Assembly (NCBI GenBank): GCA_003343845.1
Contig: QAKK01000015.1
Span: forward strand, 1 to 12,445
Length of the DNA: 12,445 bases
Reading direction: 5' to 3'
From: Oscillospiraceae bacterium
GTDB taxonomy: Bacteria > Bacillota > Clostridia > Oscillospirales > CAG-272
Shown here in pieces: positions 6,730 to 12,391 of the stretch (position 1 is the first letter of the stretch; the number at the start of each line of letters is the position of its first letter). Both the position numbers and the translations under genes were made by a program. A model generated the notes under the pieces. That model was not told the origin of the DNA. It worked only from the letters and a program-made list of their open reading frames with translations, and did no database searches.

Positions 6730-7418
6730 GACAGTGCCTCCGCTTCAAAAGCCCGCAGGGCGGCAAGCTGCGCCTCGGTGTGGAACCAGTGCTCACCGCC
6801 CGGCAGGACCGTGAGCCGACATTCGTTGTCCGCGACAAAGCGGTCGATCGTCGCACGCGGCACCGTCGTGTCCGCCCCGCCGTACAGAACGGCGGTATCG
6901 GGGCAAAACGCGCGTGCCGGATGCGCCTCTGCAAAACAAAGATAGTCCCACGAGAGCGTTTGTCCGAAATCGGTCGGAATCTCCTTTTCCCGCTTCAGGC
7001 GCGCTCTGTCCACGCCCGCCGCCGCCATCATGCCGCGGATCATCGCAGGCATATCGACAAGCGGCGAGACAAACAGACATTTTTCGATCCGCGCATCCGC
7101 AAAGGCGTGCATGGAAAACCACGCGCCGATGCTGGTGGCGTGAACCGCAATGGTGGCATAGCGCCCGCCGACGTAACGCAGCACGCTTTGCAGCTCCGGA
7201 ATCACGTCCCACGGCACGAGCCTCTTTCCATCCTTGCGCCCGCCGTGCTCCGGCAGATCCATCGCCAGCACCTGCCATCCGCGCGGCACGGCGACGGCAG
7301 CAAACCGCGCCGCCTCCTCCTTGCAGCCGTGCAGCCCGTGCACAAACAAAAACACGCGCGCCGATTCTTCTCCATATATAACGACAGGCACGCTGCCGAG
7401 CATGAACTCTCTTTTCAT
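6726..7418 (-). CDS. Alpha/beta-hydrolase fold protein, first gene of a three-gene operon
   Basis: The product is 230 aa, a compact soluble hydrolase without signal peptide. The ATG 7418 follows a GA-rich ribosome binding site (AAAGGTGAGGG). The fold is shown by the oxyanion-hole turn FVHGLHG (25-31), the nucleophile elbow HATSIG (93-98) with Ser96, the acid in GGADTTVP (180-187) with Asp183, and the His of GGEHWF (207-212), His210. The elbow has Ala in place of the first Gly of GxSxG, a tolerated variant. The enzyme is probably an esterase, peptidase or thioesterase in the cytoplasm; the substrate cannot be read. It heads an operon with two DUF proteins and has its own promoter at 7464-7492. 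Confidence 0.85.
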   Translation of the reverse strand: MKREFMLGSVPVVIYGEESARVFLFVHGLHGCKEEAARFAAVAVPRGWQVLAMDLPEHGGRKDGKRLVPWDVIPELQSVLRYVGGRYATIAVHATSIGAWFSMHAFADARIEKCLFVSPLVDMPAMIRGMMAAAGVDRARLKREKEIPTDFGQTLSWDYLCFAEAHPARAFCPDTAVLYGGADTTVPRATIDRFVADNECRLTVLPGGEHWFHTEAQLAALRAFEAEALS

Positions 7419-7463
7419 TGTCTTCCCTCACCTTTTTCAAAACGTGCATTACATAACATATAA

Positions 7464-7492
7464 TATATACCATATTTCCGGGGAAATTGCAA
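7464..7492 (-). promoter_or_regulatory. Promoter of the hydrolase-DUF6323-DUF6179 operon with an internal dyad
   Basis: On the minus strand TTGCAA (7492-7487) is followed by a 17-bp spacer and TATATA (7469-7464); TATATT (7467-7462) with a 19-bp spacer is an alternative. A perfect dyad ATTTCC-GG-GGAAAT (7474-7487) lies in the spacer and is a candidate operator. The predicted start is near 7456, which gives a leader of about 40 nt. Confidence 0.6.
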
Positions 7493-7523
7493 GAACCATA
7501 TATCGTTTCGCAGCCGCATAAGC

Positions 7524-7555
7524 CGAAAACAGCGACCTTGCGGTCGCTGTTTTCG
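7524..7555 (-). terminator. Intrinsic terminator after the superoxide dismutase-like gene
   Basis: Perfect 14-bp arms CGAAAACAGCGACC (7524-7537) and GGTCGCTGTTTTCG (7542-7555) enclose a loop that reads GCAA on the minus strand, a stable GNRA tetraloop. The TTTT of the stem base supplies the U-tract. The hairpin starts 8 nt after the stop codon and separates this gene from the next operon's promoter. Confidence 0.78.
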
Positions 7556-7563
7556 ACTGATGT

Positions 7564-8055
7564 TTATCCGCGTCTTGCCGTCGGCTGAATGACGCCGCAG
7601 GCGATCTTCTCGCCCGCATTGCCGGAGGGCTGCGTGGTGAAGTCGTCCGGCTTTGCATGAATGATCACGGTCTTGCCGTATATTTCGTCCATGCCGAAGC
7701 GGTCGGTGAGGCATACCAACAGCGCGTTGCCGTTCGCACCGAAGAGCGGCGGCAGGTCGCCAGCATGATACGGATGCGGGCAGTTTCCCGGATTGTAGTG
7801 CATGCCCGCGTCGGCAAAGGGGTCATCGGCATTGCCGCTGCATACGCCGCCATGAATGTGGAAGGCGAAGATCGGGCTTTCGCATGCGCCGCCTTTCGGC
7901 AGTCCCATGATTTCCGCCCGGACGAGCACACCGCCGCGCACCGCGTAAAACAGCACCGTACCGCGGATGTCCGGGTATGCGGCGCTGCCGCGAATCTGCG
8001 CAACCCCATCCGCCCGTCGGGTCAATACGCGGCAAAGACTATCGTTCATTTCCAT
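7564..8055 (-). CDS. Cu/Zn superoxide dismutase-like protein
   Basis: The product is 163 aa, the usual SodC length, but without a signal peptide, so probably cytoplasmic. The ATG 8055 is chosen from GGAGG 7 nt upstream. The metal-site ligands of the family are present: FHIH (His66, His68), MHYNP (His86), CPHPYHAGD (His94, His97, Asp100) and VIIHAKPDD (His133). Cys72 and Cys153 (ACGVI) match the usual structural disulphide pair. Family members convert superoxide to hydrogen peroxide and oxygen. The active-site Arg that normally precedes the ACG motif by a few residues is Lys150 here. The gene stands alone between two terminators; only a weak -10-like TATAGC is visible upstream. Catalysis is likely but not certain given the Lys and the absence of export. 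Confidence 0.87.
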   Translation of the reverse strand: MEMNDSLCRVLTRRADGVAQIRGSAAYPDIRGTVLFYAVRGGVLVRAEIMGLPKGGACESPIFAFHIHGGVCSGNADDPFADAGMHYNPGNCPHPYHAGDLPPLFGANGNALLVCLTDRFGMDEIYGKTVIIHAKPDDFTTQPSGNAGEKIACGVIQPTARRG

Positions 8056-8090
8056 AGGGTCACCTCCGTTGTTATGCTATAGTCTATGCC

Positions 8091-8132
8091 AAAAGGAAAG
8101 AAGCCGTGCGGATTTCTCCGCACGGCTTCTTT
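8091..8132 (-). terminator. Intrinsic terminator of clpB
   Basis: Perfect 16-bp arms AAAGAAGCCGTGCGGA (8097-8112) and TCCGCACGGCTTCTTT (8117-8132) close on a GAAA tetraloop in minus-strand reading. They are followed by the pyrimidine tract CCTTTT. The hairpin begins about 11 nt after the clpB stop. Confidence 0.85.
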
Positions 8133-8142
8133 GAACTATGCT

Positions 8143-10779
8143 TTATTGGACTTCGCCGGTGAGCACGGGATGGCAGGTCAGCCTGCCGTCCTCGGCATCG
8201 AGGACAAGCGTGGAGCCCGCGGCGATGTTGCCCGCAAGGATCTCCTTGGCGATCAGCGTTTCCGCCGCACTCTGGAGATACCGCTTCAGCGGACGTGCAC
8301 CGTAGACAGGGTCGTAACCGTTGTCGATGATGAGATTCTTTGCCGCATCGGTGACTTCGAGGTTCAGACCGCCGCCGGCGCTTCTTTCTGCAAGACGCTT
8401 TCTGAGGCTTTCCAGCAGATTGTCGATGATGCCGCCGAGGTTTTCCTTGGTGAGCGGCTTGAACATGATGATCTCATCGAGACGGTTGAGGAACTCGGGG
8501 CGGAAGGATGCGCGAAGATCGCCCATGACCTTGCCGCGCGCCTCCTCGCTGATCTCGCCGTCCGGGGTGATGCCGTCCAGCAGATACTGGCTGCCGAGGT
8601 TGGAGGTCAGGATAATGATGGTGTTCTTGAAGTCCACCGTTCTGCCCTGGCTGTCAGTGATTCGACCGTCGTCGAGGATCTGCAGAAGGATGTTGAAGAC
8701 ATCGGGATGTGCCTTCTCGACCTCATCGAAGAGGACGACGCTGTAGGGACGGCGTCTGACCGCCTCGGTGAGCTGACCACCCTCATCATAGCCGACGTAT
8801 CCGGGAGGGGCACCGATCAGACGCGAGACGCTGAATTTCTCCATGTACTCGGTCATATCGATGCGGACGAGGTTGTGCTCGTCGTCAAACAGGCACTCTG
8901 CCAGCGTCTTGGCAAGCTCGGTCTTGCCGACGCCCGTAGGACCGAGGAACATAAAGCTGCCGATCGGTCTGTTCGGGTCGGAAATACCGGCGCGCGAACG
9001 CTGAATGGCTTCGCTGACGAGGCGTACCGCCTCATCCTGCCCGATCACACGCTTGTGCAGGATGTCCTCGAGGTGGAGCAGCTTCTCGCGCTCGCCCTCG
9101 ACCAGTTTGGAGACCGGGATGCCCGTCCAGCGGGCGACGACCTCGGCAATCTCCTCATCAGTGACCGTGGAACGAACCAGCATGTTCTGATTCTGCCGCT
9201 CGGTTGCCCGTTCAGCCTCTTCGAGCTTTTTTTGGAGCGCGGGCAGCTCGGAGTACTGGAGCTTTGCGGCGCGCTCATACTCGCCGCGCAGCTGTGCCTG
9301 CTCCATCTCGCCGCTCATGCGCTCGATGTCCGCCTTGAGTTTCTTGACGTTCTCTGTGGCAGCCTTTTCAGACTCCCAGCGCGCCTTCATCTCGTTGAAT
9401 TTTTCCTTCTTCTCGGCAAGCTCGGCGGTCAGCTTGGCAAGTCTGTCCTTGGAAAGCTGATCTTCCTCCTTCTTCAGCGACATCTCCTCGATCTCGAGCT
9501 GCATGATGTCGCGGCGGAGATCGTCGAGGTCGCTCGGCATGGAGTCGATTTCGGTGCGGATCATGGCGCAAGCCTCATCCACAAGGTCGATTGCCTTATC
9601 GGGGAGGAAACGGTCGGTGATATACCGGTGCGACAGCGTTGCCGCAGCAACCAGCGCATTATCATGGATGCGGACGCCGTGGAAGATCTCATAGCGCTCC
9701 TTGAGTCCGCGCAGGATGGAGATCGTGTCTTCCACGGTCGGCTCATCCACCATGACCGGCTGGAAACGGCGTTCAAGCGCCGCATCCTTTTCAATATACT
9801 TTCTGTATTCGTCGAGGGTGGTCGCACCGATGCAGTGCAGCTCGCCGCGCGCCAGCATCGGCTTGAGAAGGTTGCCCGCATCCATCGAGCCTTCGGTCTT
9901 GCCCGCGCCGACGATGGTGTGCAGTTCATCAATAAAGAGGATGATCTTGCCCTCTGCCTTCTTGACCTCGTTCAGGACAGCTTTGAGTCTCTCCTCAAAC
10001 TCGCCGCGGTACTTTGCGCCCGCAACGAGCGCGCCCATGTCGAGCGAGAAGATGGTCTTCTCCTTCAGCCCGTCCGGCACGTCGCCGCGCACGATACGCT
10101 GTGCAAGCCCTTCAACCACGGCAGTTTTGCCGACGCCGGGTTCGCCGATCAGCACAGGGTTGTTCTTGCTCTTGCGCGACAGGATGCGGACGACGCTGCG
10201 GATCTCGGCATCACGACCGATGACCGGGTCGAGTTTCTGCTCTCTTGCGCGCTCCACAAGGTCGGTGCCGTACTTGGTCAGCACATCGTAGGTGTCCTCG
10301 GGGTTGTCGCTGGTGACCGGCGAGGTCTTGACCTTTGCCAGTTCATTGGTGAAGCTCTGCTTGGTGATGCCGTACTTTGCGCAGAGCTCTTGCACGGTTC
10401 TGCCGCCCTCGGCAAGCAGACCGAGCATCAGATGCTCCACCGAAATGTACTCATCCTTCAGCTGCGCCGCGACCTTCTCGGCAAAGCGCAGCACGGCGGA
10501 GACTTCGCCCGACGGGTAAAGCTCGCCGTTGCCGCCCGACACCTTCGGCAGGCGGTCGATGGCGACGTTCAGTTCGCCCAGCATTGCACCGACAAGATCG
10601 GTGTTACCGTTTTTCTGTCCGATGCGATAGAGCAGCGTGCCGACAAGCCCGCCCTCCTGCGAAAGCAGCGCATAGAGCAGATGCTCGGGCGCGATGGTCT
10701 GATTCTGTTTATCACGCGCAAGGTTCTGCGCGTCGTTAATGGTTTCAATGGTTTTTTGCGTGAATTTTTCAGCGTTCAT
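8143..10779 (-). CDS. clpB: ClpB, Hsp100 ATP-dependent disaggregase
   Basis: The product is 878 aa, full length for ClpB. ATG 10779 is preceded by AAAGGAG about 10 nt upstream. The order is: Clp N-domain double repeat (about 1-145); AAA+ D1 with Walker A GEPGVGKT (212-219), Walker B LFIDELHT (281-288) and an Arg finger in ALERRF (334-339); a long coiled-coil middle domain (about 410-535), the hallmark separating ClpB from ClpA/ClpC; then AAA+ D2 with Walker A GPTGVGKT (613-620), pore loop PPGYVGYDEGG (658-668), Walker B VVLFDEVEKA (681-690), FRPEFLNRLD (759-768) and sensor-2 GARPLKR (827-833). ClpB extracts polypeptides from aggregates together with DnaK/DnaJ/GrpE in the cytoplasm and is not expected to partner ClpP. 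An RHH gene lies 40 bp upstream on the same strand with no terminator between, so the two are probably co-transcribed. Confidence 0.97.
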   Translation of the reverse strand: MNAEKFTQKTIETINDAQNLARDKQNQTIAPEHLLYALLSQEGGLVGTLLYRIGQKNGNTDLVGAMLGELNVAIDRLPKVSGGNGELYPSGEVSAVLRFAEKVAAQLKDEYISVEHLMLGLLAEGGRTVQELCAKYGITKQSFTNELAKVKTSPVTSDNPEDTYDVLTKYGTDLVERAREQKLDPVIGRDAEIRSVVRILSRKSKNNPVLIGEPGVGKTAVVEGLAQRIVRGDVPDGLKEKTIFSLDMGALVAGAKYRGEFEERLKAVLNEVKKAEGKIILFIDELHTIVGAGKTEGSMDAGNLLKPMLARGELHCIGATTLDEYRKYIEKDAALERRFQPVMVDEPTVEDTISILRGLKERYEIFHGVRIHDNALVAAATLSHRYITDRFLPDKAIDLVDEACAMIRTEIDSMPSDLDDLRRDIMQLEIEEMSLKKEEDQLSKDRLAKLTAELAEKKEKFNEMKARWESEKAATENVKKLKADIERMSGEMEQAQLRGEYERAAKLQYSELPALQKKLEEAERATERQNQNMLVRSTVTDEEIAEVVARWTGIPVSKLVEGEREKLLHLEDILHKRVIGQDEAVRLVSEAIQRSRAGISDPNRPIGSFMFLGPTGVGKTELAKTLAECLFDDEHNLVRIDMTEYMEKFSVSRLIGAPPGYVGYDEGGQLTEAVRRRPYSVVLFDEVEKAHPDVFNILLQILDDGRITDSQGRTVDFKNTIIILTSNLGSQYLLDGITPDGEISEEARGKVMGDLRASFRPEFLNRLDEIIMFKPLTKENLGGIIDNLLESLRKRLAERSAGGGLNLEVTDAAKNLIIDNGYDPVYGARPLKRYLQSAAETLIAKEILAGNIAAGSTLVLDAEDGRLTCHPVLTGEVQ

Positions 10780-10819
10780 AAAGGTTCAACTCCTTTTGCG
10801 GAATGACTTTTGTGTTTTT

Positions 10820-11479
10820 TTACAGCAGGATGGAGCGGCGCGCAAGATCTGCGGCGTACATATCCGACAGAGTCTGCGCATCCGCGCCGCCGACGCAGGC
10901 TTTCAGCATGCGGTCAACCAGGCTGACGTAGTCGGTGATGGCGCGCGAGATCTCGGACGCCTCAATGGCTCTGTCCTGCCCAGCGCCGTAGCGCGTCGGG
11001 TAGGCGATCGAACGGGTGAACCGCCCGTCGCTCAGCGTATAGGACACATCAAAAGGCAGCATTCTGTCCTCGATGCGAATCAGGCAGCGGAAGAAGCGGC
11101 TGAGCAGCTCGAGCAGCCCCTGCGACTGCGTGCGGAAGTTGGCGCTGAGCGTGCCGATCGGCTCGCCGTGTGCAAAGCCGTTTGCCAACTCGACCTCGTA
11201 GCGCAGCGTCGGACGGTATTTATATTCGAGATTGGACCGAACCGACACGCGCTGCGCGTTCGGCGTCAGCAGCGGAATCAGTTCGCGCGAGGTCGAAAGC
11301 ATCTGCTCGATCCCGCTGAAAATATCATTGATCTGCTGCTCCGGCGTGCGCATTTCCACACGCTCGGCGAGGATCATATTGACAAGATTCGACCGGTTTG
11401 TCCCCATGCGGTGGGCAAGCGCATCGATCTCCCGCATGACATCCTCCGACAGCATCAGACTGTACATCGTTCTTTTCAT
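10820..11479 (-). CDS. Ribbon-helix-helix (CopG/Arc-type) domain protein upstream of clpB
   Basis: The product is 219 aa from ATG 11479 (MKRTMYSLMLSED), with an AAAGGGTGATC ribosome binding site upstream; an upstream extension would start within the promoter and leader. Residues 3-11 form the DNA-reading beta strand, 12-25 the first helix (EDVMREIDALAHRMG) and 28-42 the second (NRSNLVNMILAERVE), a standard RHH arrangement. Residues about 45-219 form a long unassigned C-terminal domain with YKYRPTLRYEVEL (87-99), FFRCLIRIEDRMLPFDV (129-145) and helices to the end. RHH proteins bind DNA as dimers and usually repress their own operon. Co-transcription with clpB raises the possibility of stress regulation, but the target is unknown. 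Being much longer than classic 50-90 aa RHH proteins, it may bind an effector or partner. Confidence 0.75.
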   Translation of the reverse strand: MKRTMYSLMLSEDVMREIDALAHRMGTNRSNLVNMILAERVEMRTPEQQINDIFSGIEQMLSTSRELIPLLTPNAQRVSVRSNLEYKYRPTLRYEVELANGFAHGEPIGTLSANFRTQSQGLLELLSRFFRCLIRIEDRMLPFDVSYTLSDGRFTRSIAYPTRYGAGQDRAIEASEISRAITDYVSLVDRMLKACVGGADAQTLSDMYAADLARRSILL

Positions 11480-11497
11480 AGCGATGATCACCCTTTC

Positions 11498-11522
11498 CGG
11501 AGCTCGGCTCCGTTTCTTTTTT
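11498..11522 (+). terminator. GC hairpin with T-tract (plus strand) inside the RHH-clpB leader
   Basis: Arms CGGAGC (11498-11503) and GCTCCG (11507-11512) enclose TCG and are followed by TTTCTTTTTT (11513-11522) on the plus strand, so it reads as a short intrinsic terminator. No plus-strand gene ends here; it could stop antisense transcription through clpB. In the minus-strand mRNA the same hairpin lies in the 5' leader, upstream of the RHH ribosome binding site. Confidence 0.45.
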
Positions 11523-11531
11523 GATGTTATA

Positions 11532-11560
11532 ATTGTAACTCGTTCTATGTAATTTGTCAA
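11532..11560 (-). promoter_or_regulatory. Sigma-A promoter of the RHH-clpB transcript
   Basis: On the minus strand TTGACA (11560-11555), a 17-bp spacer and TACAAT (11537-11532) form a near-consensus promoter. The predicted start is near 11525, giving a leader of about 45 nt. No CIRCE element (TTAGCACTC-N9-GAGTGCTAA) and no CtsR heptad tandem is present around it. Confidence 0.8.
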
Positions 11561-11587
11561 TAGTTTTATATAAAAATCTTTGCAGAT

Positions 11588-11607
11588 TTATGTGAATCTT
11601 ATGTGAA
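11588..11607. repeat. Tandem TTATGTGAA direct repeat, 11-bp period
   Basis: TTATGTGAA occurs at 11588-11596 and again at 11599-11607, separated by TC. The 11-bp period places both copies on the same face of the helix. The pair lies 28 bp upstream of the -35 box of the RHH-clpB promoter, a position suitable for an activator. No regulator is assigned. Confidence 0.5.
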
Positions 11608-11739
11608 CGGCAGGCTCCGCGCACCGCTGCGCCGGGGAAAGGACCGACACCTCTGCCTTGGTTTGCACATTTTCCTACATTATATAATGCTGAAAGATTA
11701 AGATTTTACATATACTAACGCCGAAAACCGTAAAAAGCC
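11608..11739. other. Intergenic region between the RHH-clpB and acyl carrier protein promoters
   Basis: No convincing ORF or RNA gene is seen. A GC-rich patch contains a small hairpin GCGCA-CCGC-TGCGC (11619-11632), flanked by GGCAG (11609-11613) and its complement CTGCC (11653-11657). An AT-rich perfect palindrome CATTATATAATG (11678-11689) contains a TATAAT. With TTGGTT (11658-11663) and a 17-bp spacer, TATATA (11681-11686) could be a second, weaker upstream plus-strand promoter. Confidence 0.4.
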
Positions 11740-11768
11740 TTGACAACGGCAGAAAAATCATCTATACT
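11740..11768 (+). promoter_or_regulatory. Sigma-A promoter of the acyl carrier protein gene
   Basis: TTGACA (11740-11745), a 17-bp spacer and TATACT (11763-11768) form a near-consensus promoter. The predicted start is near 11775, leaving a leader of about 43 nt before the ATG at 11818. Such strength fits an abundant carrier protein. Confidence 0.85.
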
Positions 11769-11817
11769 ATTGTGCGTTGGTTGAAATTATATCCATGACT
11801 TTCAGGAGGAAATCAGA

Positions 11818-12051
11818 ATGTACGATAAACTTAAAGCGATCCTCGTTGAGGAACTGTCGGTCAATCCGGATGACATCCGTCTTGACGCAGAGCTTGAAAA
11901 CGATCTCGGCATCAACTCGCTGGAGCTGGCAGACCTCGTTTTCCTCTGCGAGGAAAAATTCTCGATTCAGATCGATGACGACGACATCAAGGGACTGATT
12001 ACGGTCGGCGATGTGGTCAAGTACCTTGAAGAGAACGCTGCAAACGCATAA
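11818..12051 (+). CDS. Acyl carrier protein
   Basis: The product is 77 aa, the usual ACP length, acidic and helical. ATG 11818 follows a strong AGGAGG (11804-11809) at 8 nt. The phosphopantetheine attachment site is GINSLELADLV (31-41) with Ser34 at the start of helix II; the usual Asp of the DSL motif is Asn33. Other family features are the first helix MYDKLKAILVEEL, NPDDI in loop 1, and IDDDDIKGLITVGDVVKYL (52-70). ACPs carry acyl intermediates on a 4'-phosphopantetheine arm in the cytoplasm, mainly in fatty acid synthesis. Here no fab or polyketide gene is adjacent and the gene has its own promoter and terminator, so it may be the housekeeping ACP or a dedicated one; context does not decide. 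Confidence 0.92.
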   Translation: MYDKLKAILVEELSVNPDDIRLDAELENDLGINSLELADLVFLCEEKFSIQIDDDDIKGLITVGDVVKYLEENAANA

Positions 12052-12068
12052 CTTTCGATAACAGAAAT

Positions 12069-12110
12069 AAAAAACGTGTTTTCCGACGGAAAACACGTTT
12101 TTTTATTTTT
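12069..12110 (+). terminator. Intrinsic terminator of the acyl carrier protein gene
   Basis: Perfect 16-bp arms (12069-12084 and 12088-12103, core ACGTGTTTTCC / GGAAAACACGT) enclose GAC and run into TTTTTTTATTTTT. It lies 17 nt after the stop and would work in both directions because of the A-tract on its left side. Confidence 0.92.
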
Positions 12111-12149
12111 CGCGCGTTGTAAAATGAAGTTGCAATAGTAAAAAAGAAT

Positions 12150-12215
12150 CCATAGTGATGAACCTATGGTAGAATTGAGTCACCACAACCAATTCCGAAA
12201 GGACCATCACTATGG
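12150..12215 (+). promoter_or_regulatory. Inverted repeat that masks the start codon of the IS30 remnant ORF
   Basis: CCATAGTGATG (12150-12160) is perfectly complementary to CATCACTATGG (12205-12215), and the right arm contains the start codon (12212-12214). A third segment CTATGG (12164-12169) can also pair with CCATAG (12150-12155), so two mutually exclusive hairpins are possible. The ribosome binding site AAAGGA (12198-12203) lies next to the long stem. Insertion sequences often use such structures to block transposase translation from outside transcripts. Confidence 0.55.
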
Positions 12216-12391
12216 GAAATCCTGATTTTAGCAAAGAGCATCGCAAAGGGCAACACCTGACTGAGGAAGAGCGGCACGACATAGAAGTGCATCTTGCCGA
12301 CCTGATGAACGCGCTCCCGAGAAAAATTCTTGGTTACCATACCCCGGAGGAGTTGTTCGAGAAAGAACCCGACCGAAGCTACGCTGCCTGA
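12212..12391 (+). pseudogene. IS30-family transposase remnant, N- and C-terminal tips joined in frame
   Basis: This is a 59-codon ORF with AAAGGA 8 nt before the ATG. Residues 1-26 (MGNPDFSKEHRKGQHLTEEE, then RHDIEV) match the start of IS30-type transposases just before the first helix-turn-helix. Residues about 29-50 (ADLMNALPRKILGYHTPEEL) match the extreme C-terminus of the same family, where LPRKxLGYxTPEE is characteristic. Intact members are about 320-350 aa, so the HTH and the whole DDE catalytic core are missing, apparently by one internal deletion near residue 27 that kept the frame. It cannot transpose on its own; an intact copy elsewhere could mobilise it if both ends survive. Confidence 0.75.

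Noticed and set aside
8086..10806. A 906-codon plus-strand ORF opposite clpB
   Set aside because: It is the antisense shadow of a full-length ClpB with all catalytic motifs. Its translation has no recognisable domain, and long antisense frames are common opposite GC-biased codons.
11480..11560. Start of the RHH protein at 11560
   Set aside because: It would begin on the -35 box of the promoter and include the leader hairpin. The RHH fold starts at the ATG at 11479, which has a ribosome binding site.
11608..11657. Possible small structured RNA in the GC-rich patch
   Set aside because: Pairings are short (4-5 bp) with no dedicated promoter or terminator and no resemblance to a known RNA family.
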